A DNA stretch of 54,302 nucleotides from Thermoplasmata archaeon (lineage in GTDB: Archaea; Thermoplasmatota; Thermoplasmata; Lutacidiplasmatales; UBA184), in assembly GCA_022750455.1 (NCBI GenBank), contig JAKIVR010000011.1:1-54302 (forward strand). The letters run 5' to 3'. Position numbers and translations under genes: made by a program. How positions within the stretch are numbered: position 1 is the stretch's first letter; every line of letters begins with the position of its first letter. Positions 8,127-16,414 of the stretch are shown here, piece by piece. The notes beneath the pieces were generated by a model. That model ran no database searches. It worked only from the letters and a program-made list of their open reading frames with translations, and was not told the DNA's origin.

Positions 8127-8990
8127 TTAGGCGAACGGTACGTGGGGGGGGCCCTGGGCCCGGAGGTACAGGATCAGAGCGATCAACGCGCCGACCAGGA
8201 TGATCGCGAGGTGGAGGCCGGTGCCCCCGGTCGGATTGATCAGAGTGTAGAAGGCGGTCGCGTCGTTCGCCCCGTGCAGCAGCGCGACGATGACGAGGTT
8301 CCCTCCCGTCATCCGAACGGTCTGCGCGAACGCGGCGCCGATCAGGAACAGTTCCAGGAAGGCGATGATGGCGATCGGTCCGTATGTGGTCGCATAGTAC
8401 GCGTGGACGCCGGCGAAGAGGAGGCTCGTGCCAAGGACCGCCGTCCATCCACCCCCATCCGGGTGGGATCTCCAGTACCCGTAGATCCACCCGCGGAAGA
8501 TCGTCTCCTCCACCGCCCCGATGACGAACGAGAACGCCACCCAGAACCACGGGTCCATGACGGCGGCTTTGATCACGGGGGTCTCTCGTTGCAGGGCCGA
8601 CGCGGGGTTCTCTCCGATCGCCGTCAGGACGATCACGACAAGCACGGCGAGGAAGATCGCCAGGAGCGACAGAACTCCGTACCAGCGGAGACCTTGGATC
8701 CCTGCCTCGAGCATCTGATCCTTCCATCCCTGGAGCGGCCCGGCTCCGACCAACAGGAGAAACGCGAGGATGGGGATGCCGTAGACGATCAGCACCCCGG
8801 TCAGGAGCGAATTGTAGAGGGGGTCGAGCGCCGGGAATACCTGCGGGAGGAAGTACTGGCTCGCGATCGCCAGCACGGTGATCGCGACGGCCGCGACATA
8901 TCGCCGGTGGGTGACCACGTCGGTCGGTACGTCCGCGAGACTCCGCCAGATCACGGCAGCTCGCGACGAGGATTGCGATGGGGTTCCCAC
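8127..8990 (-). CDS. CPBP (CAAX-type) intramembrane metalloprotease
   Basis: A 287-aa polytopic membrane protein with about eight hydrophobic segments. The ABI/CPBP motifs are all present: EETIFRGWIYG (EExxxR), FAGVHAYY (FxxxH) and LLHGANDATAF (HxxND-type), placed in successive TM helices. These provide the metal-binding glutamates and histidines of the glutamate-type intramembrane protease fold. The substrate is unknown; members serve in CAAX processing, peptide maturation or immunity. Start GTG 8990 is 26 bases from a TATA-like element shared with the divergent etfBA gene. A GGAGGGG also lies about 10 bases upstream. Confidence 0.88.
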   Translation of the reverse strand: MGTPSQSSSRAAVIWRSLADVPTDVVTHRRYVAAVAITVLAIASQYFLPQVFPALDPLYNSLLTGVLIVYGIPILAFLLLVGAGPLQGWKDQMLEAGIQGLRWYGVLSLLAIFLAVLVVIVLTAIGENPASALQRETPVIKAAVMDPWFWVAFSFVIGAVEETIFRGWIYGYWRSHPDGGGWTAVLGTSLLFAGVHAYYATTYGPIAIIAFLELFLIGAAFAQTVRMTGGNLVIVALLHGANDATAFYTLINPTGGTGLHLAIILVGALIALILYLRAQGPPHVPFA

Positions 8991-9011
8991 GCCTATGGGA
9001 CCCCTCCAATG

Positions 9012-9021
9012 TACTTATGGG
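9012..9021. promoter_or_regulatory. Shared TATA element of a bidirectional promoter
   Basis: TACTTATGGG on plus, CCCATAAGTA on minus, centred near 9016. It is 26 bases from GTG 8990 (CPBP protease, minus) and 26 bases from GTG 9042 (etfBA, plus). This symmetry supports both GTG starts. Confidence 0.5.
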
Positions 9022-9041
9022 ATAGCGCGCTCGAACGGGCC

Positions 9042-10853
9042 GTGGCGCAGCTCGCGGTCCTCATGAAGGTCGTCCCCGACGCGTCCGCGATCCCGTGGGA
9101 CCCGGAGCGCCGGAGCGCGCGACGGGACGAGGGGGCCCTCCGACTGAACTCGCTGGACCAGCGGGCGTTGCGCCTCGCCCTCTCGCTGCGCCGACCCGGC
9201 GACACCGTGACCGTCCTCTCGATGGGACCCCCGTCGGCCGCCGAGGTCTTGCGGACTGTCCGCGCCGTCGGCGCCGACCGGTGCTGCCTCCTCTCCGACC
9301 CGAGCCTCGCCGGGTCGGACCTCCTCGTCACCGCCCGCGTGCTGGCGCACGCTCTCCGCCGCCTCGCGCCCGATCTCGTCCTCACGGGGAGCGAGAGCAC
9401 GGACGGCGGGAACGGGGCGGTCGATGCGATGATCGCGGAAGCGCTCGACCTCCCGCGCGTCGGTCCCGTGCGCGGCGCCCGGTGGGACCTCGACGGCGCC
9501 CAGCTCGTGATCTCGACCGACCTACCGTCCGGCACCGCCGAGTACGAGCTGACCGGATCCGGCGTCCTGGCCGTCGGGGAGAAGCTCGGCAAGCCGCTGC
9601 GCCCGGAGCCGGGAGCACTCGATCAGTTCCCGCTCGCCTCGGTCGAGATCTGGGGTCTCCCGGAACTCTCCTTACCGTCCGACGGCTACTCGGGGGGCGA
9701 CTCCCCGACCACCGTCGTCTCCGTCATCGGAGTCCCGGGCGATCGGCACCCGAAGCTGTTCGCCGACGGTACTCCCCAGGAACGGGTCGAGCTCGCGCTG
9801 GACGAACTCCGACAGCGGCTGGCGTCGGCGCCTCCCCGCCTGACCCGACTCCCCTCCGGTCCGGCCGCACGCGCCGTCGCCGGGAGCGTCGTCCTGGTCA
9901 CCGGGGAGGACGGCCGGCTCGATCCATCGTCCCTCCCGATCCTGGGCGCGTTCCCGGACAGCCGCGCTCTCTGGGTCGGAGCTCCTCCGACTGTCCTCGA
10001 GCTGGAGACGCTCGGTCGGGCGGGCGCCCTTTACCTCACCGAGATCCCGGGGGTATCGCCGAACGATCCACCGTCGGTCGCTCGCTCGATCGAGGAGATG
10101 CTCGCCTCGGCGCCTCACCCGCCGGTGGCCGCCTTTGTCGGGGAGGCGTACGGCCGCGAGGTCGCGGCCCGTCTCGCGTACCGGCGAGGGATCGGGATGG
10201 TCGCCGACATCGTGTCCTGGCGACTGGGGACGGAGGGAGAGATCCTGTGGGAGAAACCCGCCTTCGGCAGCGCGGCGAACGCCTCGATCTCGTGCGCCAC
10301 TCAGCCGGCCGTGATCACGATCCGACCGGGTACGTGGATGCCGACCGAACACCCCGTGGGCTCGGTCCCGGACGCCGTTCCATTCCCGTCCCACCCGCGG
10401 ATGCCGGGGACGGGCGAGCTGCGGCAGGTCTCCACGTCCATCGATCCTCGCGGGGAGACCGGAGAGCTCCAGACGGCGCGGTGGATGCTCCTGATCGGGA
10501 TGGGCGTAGGGGACCCGCACGCCCTCCAGTCGCTCGCCTCCTGGGTTCGTTCCCTCGGCGGCGCCATCGGAGGCACCCGCAAGGTCGTGGATGCCGGATG
10601 GTTGTCCCCGGGCGCCCAGGTCGGCCTCACCGGCCGCCACCTGGCCCCGGAGCTCGCCCTCCTCGCCGGGGTCTCGGGCTCCCCGTACCACCTCGTCGGG
10701 CTTCGACGCGCGCGCGTGCTGGTCGCCGTGAACTCGGACCCGGCGGCCGAGGTCTTCCGGGGCGTCGACGTGGGGATCGTCGCCCGGTGGGAGGACGTCG
10801 CCCCGTTCCTCAGGACGGGTCTTTCGGCGATCGCGGAGTCGCTGACGAGCTGA
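9042..10853 (+). CDS. Fused electron-transfer flavoprotein (EtfB-EtfA)
   Basis: A 603-aa fusion of both ETF subunits, beta first. Residues 1-~245 match EtfB: QLAVLMKVVPDAS, LNSLDQRALRLAL, GSESTDGGNGAVDAMIAEAL. Residues ~280-603 match EtfA: FVGEAYGREVAARLAYRRG, then the FAD domain with GGAIGGTRKVVDAGW, AQVGLTGRHLAPEL, GVSGSPYHLVGL and VLVAVNSDPAAEVF. ETF carries electrons from dehydrogenases (e.g. acyl-CoA) to the quinone pool or a bifurcating partner. Oddities: the usual QVGQTG is QVGLTG, NKDP is NSDP, and the arginine of the GRG loop is not seen. Start GTG 9042 fits both the family N-terminus and the promoter; an in-frame opening far upstream overlaps the CPBP gene and is not coding. Confidence 0.9.
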   Translation: MAQLAVLMKVVPDASAIPWDPERRSARRDEGALRLNSLDQRALRLALSLRRPGDTVTVLSMGPPSAAEVLRTVRAVGADRCCLLSDPSLAGSDLLVTARVLAHALRRLAPDLVLTGSESTDGGNGAVDAMIAEALDLPRVGPVRGARWDLDGAQLVISTDLPSGTAEYELTGSGVLAVGEKLGKPLRPEPGALDQFPLASVEIWGLPELSLPSDGYSGGDSPTTVVSVIGVPGDRHPKLFADGTPQERVELALDELRQRLASAPPRLTRLPSGPAARAVAGSVVLVTGEDGRLDPSSLPILGAFPDSRALWVGAPPTVLELETLGRAGALYLTEIPGVSPNDPPSVARSIEEMLASAPHPPVAAFVGEAYGREVAARLAYRRGIGMVADIVSWRLGTEGEILWEKPAFGSAANASISCATQPAVITIRPGTWMPTEHPVGSVPDAVPFPSHPRMPGTGELRQVSTSIDPRGETGELQTARWMLLIGMGVGDPHALQSLASWVRSLGGAIGGTRKVVDAGWLSPGAQVGLTGRHLAPELALLAGVSGSPYHLVGLRRARVLVAVNSDPAAEVFRGVDVGIVARWEDVAPFLRTGLSAIAESLTS

Positions 10854-11013
10854 CCTGCCGTGTCCGCTCCGCCAGCTGGATCGCGGCGAGCAGATCATCG
10901 AGCGTCGCGCGGGCGCTGGAGGCGCTGGGGGCGGCCACGCGACAGCGCAACGTCGCGCCGTCCTGTTCCGTCTCCAAGTACTCCGGCCGGTCCGCCGCGA
11001 GCGCGCGCCGCAC
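10810..11013 (-). CDS. Pcc1-like KEOPS subunit (start codon unclear)
   Basis: The translation from the only standard start in frame (GTG 11013, 67 aa) has RRALAADRPEYLE, TLRCRVAAPSASSARATLDD and LLAAIQLAE, resembling Pcc1, the small dimerising subunit of the KEOPS complex that makes tRNA t6A. The homologous region plainly begins further upstream: in-frame codons back to 11064 encode VTVTLERQYATVEEAETV, the expected first strand and helix. No ATG, GTG or TTG exists there; the frame runs into the end of the DUF1028 gene (stop 11070-11072), where an ATC at 11086-11088 is the nearest ATN codon. The tail overlaps etfBA's 3' end by 44 bases on the opposite strand. Last gene of the ferredoxin/GGR operon. 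Confidence 0.62.
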   Translation of the reverse strand: MRRALAADRPEYLETEQDGATLRCRVAAPSASSARATLDDLLAAIQLAERTRQVSSSATPRSPKDPS

Positions 11014-11069
11014 GGTCTCGGCCTCCTCGACCGTGGCGTACTGCCGTTCGAGGGTGACCGTGACCGGCG

Positions 11070-12047
11070 CTAGAGGGTCCGGCGGGATGCGGCTTCCTCC
11101 TGCGCTCCCGGGCCCCGATCGAGCGCCCCGGGGACCATCGGCTTCGCGCCGCGCCGGCGGTCGACCTCCTGGGCCGACCGGCTCTCGAGATACGATAGGA
11201 TCGACGGCCAGATCGTGCCATCGGACCTCAGTTTGTTCTCGAAGTTGTTCTCCGCGATGAACGTCTTGAACGCCTTCGCGGTCCGCTCGTCGAACGCTCC
11301 GCTCGACGGACCGGTCAGGTAGCCGAGGACGCCGAGGGAGCGCTGGATCCGTTGGATGTTCCCCGCGTCCAGAGGGAGGAGCGTCTTCGGGTCCTCCCGG
11401 CTCAGCAGGGTCAGGTCGTAGAGCCGGAAGACGCGGACGAGCTCCTCGATCGGAGAGGCGTGGTCATCGACGCGGATGTCGATCCACCGGTCGTTCCCTC
11501 CGCCGTACCCGGCGTGGGGCTGGACGACCAGCAACGATGCCGATTGCATGCCGCGGCGGTCGCCCCCTTCGCGTTGTCCCGATTGGAGCGCGGCGAGGAG
11601 GCGTTCGGGAAGATCTCCCGGGGTGTTCTCGAAGGTGCGACCCATGGCGCGTACAACGGCTTCGCTGTACAGACAGTTCCCCTGGACAGCGTATCCGGGG
11701 CCGACGTGGTGTCCGGCCCACGGCAGGCATTGGGGGCCGGTGTACGCGGCGGCGTGGCCCGTTGCGTCCACCACGCCGATCTGGCGGTGCTCGCGTTTCC
11801 CATCCTCCGCCGTCATCTGGGCGACGAGATCGGCGGCCGAGGTCCCGGTGCCGAGGCGTCGGAGTCCTTCCGGCCCGAACCGCACGTTCGCTTCGGCCTG
11901 GGTCGCGATCGCGCCGACGCCGGCGACCGCCCACGGTACGATCGCGCCGACTCCGGGGAATTTCGAATGGACGGCGATGCCCCACTCCTGGCGTGCCACG
12001 TCGGCGGCGACGATCGAGAAGGTCGTGGGGACGGCCGTGCGCGCCAT
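11070..12047 (-). CDS. DUF1028 family Ntn-hydrolase-like protein
   Basis: A 325-aa protein starting at ATG 12047. Residues ~8-225 are the DUF1028 domain: TTFSIVAADVARQEWGIAV, VGAIVPWAVAGVGAIATQAE, RQIGVVDATGHAA, CLPWAGHHVGPGYAVQGN, RGMQSASLLVVQPHAGYGG and WIDIRVDDHASPIEEL. This family has an Ntn-hydrolase fold with a Thr/Ser nucleophile near the start; its substrate is unknown. The C-terminal ~100 residues (IQRIQRSLGVLGYLTGPSSG, FDERTAKAFKTFIAENNFE) resemble the peptidoglycan-binding-like tail often attached to DUF1028. It starts 7 bases after the stop of the upstream gene. The open frame continues upstream to 12176, but that part overlaps the neighbour and is unlikely. Confidence 0.85.
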   Translation of the reverse strand: MARTAVPTTFSIVAADVARQEWGIAVHSKFPGVGAIVPWAVAGVGAIATQAEANVRFGPEGLRRLGTGTSAADLVAQMTAEDGKREHRQIGVVDATGHAAAYTGPQCLPWAGHHVGPGYAVQGNCLYSEAVVRAMGRTFENTPGDLPERLLAALQSGQREGGDRRGMQSASLLVVQPHAGYGGGNDRWIDIRVDDHASPIEELVRVFRLYDLTLLSREDPKTLLPLDAGNIQRIQRSLGVLGYLTGPSSGAFDERTAKAFKTFIAENNFENKLRSDGTIWPSILSYLESRSAQEVDRRRGAKPMVPGALDRGPGAQEEAASRRTL

Positions 12048-12054
12048 GGGTGGT

Positions 12055-12678
12055 TCACGATCCCGTGGGCGGGGGCCGAGGGGCCGGCGGAGCCGCGCCC
12101 TTGACCGCCGGCAGCGGAACGCGGTCGTGGAGGCCGAGCCAGATCGTGTCGATGGGGCCCCAGAATAGGGACTCATCGCCCCCGGGTGCCAAGGCGGCCT
12201 CGGCGGCGGCGAGCGAGGCGGTGAGGTCGTCGGTGGGAGTTCCTCGACGCTTCTCCCCCTCCAGGCACGCCTTGGCGAGCGCGAGCTGGGAGACCTTCTC
12301 GCGGCGGGCCCGTCGAATCTCCTTCTCTTCGGGAGGGAGGGTGAAATCGGGATCCCACTGGGGCGGCGTGGGGACGATCACCTTCACCGCCAGGATGCGG
12401 TACGCCTCGGGGAGGCTCGGCCAGCGCGGTTCGGCGAGTCGCACGGCGAGGCGGTCGAGGTGGGTCTCGGTCGTCGGGATGTCCTTCGCCGCGAACGAGC
12501 TCTCGGCCTTCTCGAGTGGATCTGTCAGCTCCTTGGCGGGGCCCGTCCGGTACGTTTCGCTGCGGAGCGCCACGCGCATCGGGGCGAGGCGTCGCAGCAC
12601 CTTCGCCTCGGTCGGATCGACCGGGACGGGAACGGTCGTCCCGTCAGTGGGCAGCGGTCGGTTCGGAGCGCCGGGCAT
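12055..12678 (-). CDS. Conserved helical hypothetical protein
   Basis: A 207-aa soluble protein I do not recognise. It is mostly helical and charged (LEKAESSFAAKDIPTTETHLDRL, EKEIRRARREKVSQLALAKA, LTASLAAAEAALA), with Pro-rich termini and no signal peptide or membrane helix. Its ATG (12676-12678) abuts the TGA of the geranylgeranyl reductase gene directly, so it is almost certainly translated as part of that operon. The two helical blocks may form a coiled-coil or TPR-like hairpin; a partner role for the reductase is possible but not shown. Confidence 0.7.
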   Translation of the reverse strand: MPGAPNRPLPTDGTTVPVPVDPTEAKVLRRLAPMRVALRSETYRTGPAKELTDPLEKAESSFAAKDIPTTETHLDRLAVRLAEPRWPSLPEAYRILAVKVIVPTPPQWDPDFTLPPEEKEIRRARREKVSQLALAKACLEGEKRRGTPTDDLTASLAAAEAALAPGGDESLFWGPIDTIWLGLHDRVPLPAVKGAAPPAPRPPPTGS

Positions 12679-13866
12679 TCAGAGAAACGCCTCGAACTCC
12701 TTGGTGATCTCGGGGTAGCGCGAGTGGACGGCCTTGAGGATGTTGTGCACGCTGAGCTTCTCGAGCTTCACGCCTTGGAGCGCGTCGACGACCTTGTCGA
12801 AGACGTCGTCCGGGAGGCTCGTGAGCTTCTCCTTGGCGAGCCAGTTCCGGTAGAGCTTCTCCTCGAAGAGCCCGCGCCACGCCTTGTCGTACTTCGCGAG
12901 GAACGTCGCCGACAGGTTGCGCGTGGCGACCGCCTCCGCGGCGACCTGGCCACAGATCTTTCCGGCGATGCAGCCGTTGGCGATCCCGCCGCCGGTGAGG
13001 GGGTCGATCATCCGCGCCGCGTCCCCGACGATCATGAGCCCGTCCGTCACGCTCTGCTTGACCGGGGGGGAGATGGAGACGCCGCCGCCGACGATGTCGA
13101 TTGTCTTTCCCTTCGCGTACGCCGGGTGCTTGGCGATCCACTTGTCGAGGTATGACTTCGCCTCGGCGGTGGTCTTGATCTGGCTGACCTGGACGCCGAT
13201 GCCGACGTTCGCGAGGCCGTTCCCCTTCGGGAAGATCCAGACGTAGCCGCCCGGGGCGCACGAACCGAGGTAGAAGTCGCAGTACCGCTCGTCGGAGTCG
13301 ACGTTGGTCATCCGATACTGCAGGCACGTGTCCATGTCCTTGAGCATCAGGTTCGTCGGCAGACCGGCCCAGCGGCCGACCTGAGATTCGAAGCCGTCGG
13401 CGGCGATGGTGATCGGCGCCCGGATGGTGAACGGCTCGCCGAACCGCTTCGCCTTGACGCCGACGATCGCGCCGTTCTCCCGGATCACGTCGGTGGCGGC
13501 GGTCTTCAACATGACCTCGGCCCCGGCGTTCGCCGCATCAATGGCGAGCTGCTTGTCGAAGCCGTCGCGCTCGACGACGTACCCCACCTCATTGCCGGCG
13601 TTCTTCTCGTTGATCTCGAGGCACTGCTCGCGCGGGGAGTAGATCCGGGCCCCCTCGACCTCGAGGTTGATCCACTTGCCGGGCTTGATCCCGACGTCGG
13701 CGAGCCACGACTTGCTCATCCCCTCGCCGCAGCGAACGGGACTGCCGATCTCCTGGCGCTTTTCGATCATGAGCACCTTCGCGCCGCTCATGGCCGCCCA
13801 CTTGGCGGTCATCGAACCGGCGGGGCCGGCGCCTACGACGAGTACATCGGTGGTGAGGTCCTGCAT
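12679..13866 (-). CDS. Geranylgeranyl reductase family flavoprotein
   Basis: A 395-aa FAD-dependent reductase that saturates the isoprenoid chains of archaeal membrane lipids. The FAD site is VVGAGPAGSMTAKWA (residues 10-24) with the ribose-binding acid in MIEKRQEIGS; the family loop SPVRCGEGMS (42-51) carries the conserved cysteine. The second FAD motif GDAARMIDPLTGGGIANG is near residue 282. The ferredoxin just upstream (16 bases between stop and start) is the likely electron donor, as known for methanogen GGR. All expected motifs are intact. Confidence 0.93.
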   Translation of the reverse strand: MQDLTTDVLVVGAGPAGSMTAKWAAMSGAKVLMIEKRQEIGSPVRCGEGMSKSWLADVGIKPGKWINLEVEGARIYSPREQCLEINEKNAGNEVGYVVERDGFDKQLAIDAANAGAEVMLKTAATDVIRENGAIVGVKAKRFGEPFTIRAPITIAADGFESQVGRWAGLPTNLMLKDMDTCLQYRMTNVDSDERYCDFYLGSCAPGGYVWIFPKGNGLANVGIGVQVSQIKTTAEAKSYLDKWIAKHPAYAKGKTIDIVGGGVSISPPVKQSVTDGLMIVGDAARMIDPLTGGGIANGCIAGKICGQVAAEAVATRNLSATFLAKYDKAWRGLFEEKLYRNWLAKEKLTSLPDDVFDKVVDALQGVKLEKLSVHNILKAVHSRYPEITKEFEAFL

Positions 13867-13882
13867 GATTCCGGTACCGGGA

Positions 13883-14086
13883 CTACCCGATCTCGATGGC
13901 GCCGACGGGGCACGCCTTCACGCAGATGTTGCAGCGTGTGCAGGTCGTCTCGTCGAACGTGATCCGGGTCTCGTCCAGGTAGATGCAGTTGAGCGGGCAG
14001 ATGCCGACGCACGCCCCGCAGTAGATGCAGAGCTGTCCGCTCGATTCGATGTGCAGGGATCGTTTGTCGACGACCGTCGCGACCAT
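13883..14086 (-). CDS. 2[4Fe-4S] ferredoxin
   Basis: A 67-aa dicluster ferredoxin. Cysteines at 20, 23, 26 and 30 (CIYCGACVGIC) and at 49, 52, 55 and 59 (CTRCNICVKAC), each followed by Pro in the second set, give two CxxCxxCxxxC(P) motifs; C34 is extra. It is the first gene of the operon with geranylgeranyl reductase and is predicted to supply it with low-potential electrons. A palindromic TATA element (14108-14118) sits 27 bases upstream of ATG 14086. Confidence 0.93.
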   Translation of the reverse strand: MVATVVDKRSLHIESSGQLCIYCGACVGICPLNCIYLDETRITFDETTCTRCNICVKACPVGAIEIG

Positions 14087-14107
14087 CCGACTCCCGAGGG
14101 GGACCTA

Positions 14108-14118
14108 CTCTTAAAGAG
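14108..14118 (-). promoter_or_regulatory. TATA box of the ferredoxin/GGR operon
   Basis: CTCTTTAAGAG, a perfect palindrome around TTTAA apart from its centre, centred 27 bases upstream of ATG 14086. It likely drives five genes down to 10810. Confidence 0.55.
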
Positions 14119-14265
14119 CGTTTCGCCGGAGGCGCGGGCTCGAAGGAATGGCCCGGAACGATGGGTTCAAAATGAATCGGTGAGCGCGAGCGCCTATCGA
14201 CCCCCTCCCTCCTTGTTCCGGAAGGAGGGGCCCCGTCCCGCCGGGAGCGAAGGGAACCGTGGACT

Positions 14266-15414
14266 ATGGAGGATTATGGCAACTCCGTGGCCGGGGGCCG
14301 CCCGGTTCCCGGGAGGTCATCTACCGCCTCGGGGTGGAGCCTCGCGATGTCGGCCGGTGCTCCGTCCGAGCCCCCACCCGTTCCGCCGGCCCTGCCCGTC
14401 GGCATCCCACCCTCGGCCACGGTCGCCTCCTCCACGCCGATCGCGACACCCGTCGCACTCCCCTCCCTTCCGGAGTCCCCCGCGCCTCCCGCAGAGTTGT
14501 CGGCGAAGGACGCCCCGAAGCACTTGGCCGACTGGACCGTGTGCACGATCCGGTTTCCCCCCGTCGTCGATGGAGTCCTCGAGGTGGAAGGACCCCACCT
14601 CACCGAGGTGACGCAACGGACCATCGAGATCGGGCGAGCCGTGGGCCTCCCGCTCTCAGTGCCCCCGGAGCTCCCCCCCGGCTGGGCCGCGGCGCAGCAC
14701 GGCCCGTTCCCAGGTGCGGTGCTGATCCTCGAGCAAGGGGTTTGCCTCGCCGAACCCGTGATCCGGTCCCGTCGAAAAGTAGCCTACGTTCTCGAGGGGA
14801 TCCTCCTCGTGGCGGTCGGCTTCCTGTTTGCCACCATCATCGCCTTCGGGGGGCCGCCCCTGCTTCTGATCGTCCCCCTCCTTCTCGGTGGGTTCGGGGC
14901 CGGGGGGCTCCTGGCCCGGGCCTCGGCTCGTCTGTTCAAGAGTCGAGTGATCCGCGTGCAGCTCTGGCCGATCCCGACCGGCGGGCCGATCGAGACGAGC
15001 ACGCGGACTCGCCTCGTGGTCGAAGGCGCCGAGTTGACGAGCGTGAATCACCAGACGAAATCCGATCCCCACCGATCGGTACTCTCGGTCGCGGCTGACC
15101 CCCAGGTCGCCCAACTAATGGCCGGGTTAGTCGAGACCTTCCGGTCCCAGCTCCCCTTGGCCCCTCCTCCATCGCCTCCCGTGCGACGGGGCGAGGTGAA
15201 GGCCAGGTCGCCGACTCGGGCTCGTGCACCAGCCAAACCGAGGAAGCCCCGAACGAAGCGCGCGCCGGCTCGGATCTCTCCGGATTCGGCGGACTTGGCG
15301 CCGAAGGTGGGGGACGTCCCCGTTCCGCCGGCCTCGGCAGCGGTCAGCTCGAATGCGCCTCCCGCACCCGAGTTTGTGACGGAGACCCCCGCCGGGGCGT
15401 CCGGCGGAAGCTGA
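14266..15414 (+). CDS. Two-helix membrane protein with basic C-terminal tail, unknown
   Basis: A 382-aa protein I do not recognise. The first ~90 residues are Pro/Ala/Ser-rich and probably disordered. Residues ~90-160 form a small domain (DWTVCTIRFPPVVDGVLEVE, TIEIGRAVGLPL). Two adjacent hydrophobic helices follow (VLEGILLVAVGFLFATIIA and LLLIVPLLLGGFGAGGLLA), then a beta-rich domain with a Lys/Arg/Pro-rich tail (RAPAKPRKPRTKRAPARI) suited to binding nucleic acid or acidic lipid. ATG 14347 (MSAGAPSEPP) is an alternative start. It is monocistronic between the ferredoxin operon and trxB. Confidence 0.65.
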   Translation: MEDYGNSVAGGRPVPGRSSTASGWSLAMSAGAPSEPPPVPPALPVGIPPSATVASSTPIATPVALPSLPESPAPPAELSAKDAPKHLADWTVCTIRFPPVVDGVLEVEGPHLTEVTQRTIEIGRAVGLPLSVPPELPPGWAAAQHGPFPGAVLILEQGVCLAEPVIRSRRKVAYVLEGILLVAVGFLFATIIAFGGPPLLLIVPLLLGGFGAGGLLARASARLFKSRVIRVQLWPIPTGGPIETSTRTRLVVEGAELTSVNHQTKSDPHRSVLSVAADPQVAQLMAGLVETFRSQLPLAPPPSPPVRRGEVKARSPTRARAPAKPRKPRTKRAPARISPDSADLAPKVGDVPVPPASAAVSSNAPPAPEFVTETPAGASGGS

Positions 15415-15430
15415 TCGGCCCTGACCGTTC

Positions 15431-16369
15431 TCAGTGCGACGCCGATTCCGCCAAGAATTTCTCGGCATCGAGCGCGGCCATGCATCCCAGCCCTGCCGCC
15501 GATACGGCCTGCTTGTACCGGTGGTCGAACACGTCGCCGGCGGCGAACACCCCCTCGACGTTCGTCCGCGTCCCCTCATGGGTGACGATGTACCCCTTCG
15601 GGTCGAGCTCCAGCTGACCGCGGAACACCTCGATGGCCGGATCGTGACCGATGGCGAGGAAGAGTCCGCCGACGGGCAACGTCGAGACCTTTCCGCTGGC
15701 GAGCTCCTTCAGCTTGAGCCCTTCGACGGAGTCGGTGCCCAGCACCTCTTCGACCACCGTGCCCATCCGGAACTCGATCTTCGGGTTTGTCTGAGCACGC
15801 CGCTGCATGATCACGCTCGCACGCAGGTTGTCGCCCCGATGGATGATCGTGACTTTCGTGGCGAAGCGCGTGAGGAAGGTCGCCTCCTCCATCGCGGAGT
15901 CCCCCCCGCCCACGACGGCGAGCGCCTTCGACTTGAAGAAGAACCCATCGCACGTCGCGCACGCCGACACCCCGTGGCCCCGAAGCCTCTGCTCGGAAGG
16001 TAGGTCCAGCCACCGGGCGTTCGCCCCCGTGGCGACGATCACGGCGTCGGCGACCATCGTGCCGGCGAGGCCCATCTCCAAGCGGAACGGTCGGCGGGAG
16101 AAGTCGACCTTGGTGACGTTGGCGTCGACGAACTGGGTGCCGAAACGGGCCGCTTGCGCCCGCATCCGGTCCATCAGCTCGGGGCCTTGGATCCCCTCGG
16201 GAAAGCCGGGGAAATTATCGACATCGGTGGTGAGCATCAGTTGCCCTCCGGCCGGTACACCGCTGATGACCACGGGTTTCAGCTCCGCCCGGGACGCATA
16301 GATCGCCGCGGTAAGCCCCGCGGGTCCGCTCCCGATGATCGCGAGCCGGGCGCGCGTCTCGTCTGCCAT
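15431..16369 (-). CDS. trxB: Thioredoxin reductase
   Basis: A 312-aa low-molecular-weight thioredoxin reductase-type FAD protein. FAD motif [18 protein letters not shown] (residues 11-28), redox-active CATC at 137-140 within [14 protein letters not shown](P) motif [13 protein letters not shown] (151-163), and the C-terminal [10 protein letters not shown]. The CxxC is the normal CATC, so it should reduce thioredoxin; whether NADPH or another cofactor is used cannot be told reliably here. It follows the flavin reductase gene by 45 bases and may be co-transcribed with it and the ABC exporter. Confidence 0.93.
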   Translation of the reverse strand: MADETRARLAIIGSGPAGLTAAIYASRAELKPVVISGVPAGGQLMLTTDVDNFPGFPEGIQGPELMDRMRAQAARFGTQFVDANVTKVDFSRRPFRLEMGLAGTMVADAVIVATGANARWLDLPSEQRLRGHGVSACATCDGFFFKSKALAVVGGGDSAMEEATFLTRFATKVTIIHRGDNLRASVIMQRRAQTNPKIEFRMGTVVEEVLGTDSVEGLKLKELASGKVSTLPVGGLFLAIGHDPAIEVFRGQLELDPKGYIVTHEGTRTNVEGVFAAGDVFDHRYKQAVSAAGLGCMAALDAEKFLAESASH

Positions 16370-16414
16370 CGTCCCGTACCAGCGCGCCTCGCGTGATAAC
16401 GGTTGGTCGTCCGG

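Noticed and set aside
5158-8203. Long plus-strand open frames across ileS and its downstream genes
   Set aside because: Composition is Arg/Gly/Pro-rich, with no motifs, and they lie opposite well-supported genes.
8142-9041. Upstream extension of the etfBA reading frame
   Set aside because: It lies opposite the CPBP protease gene and upstream of the shared TATA element; no homology.
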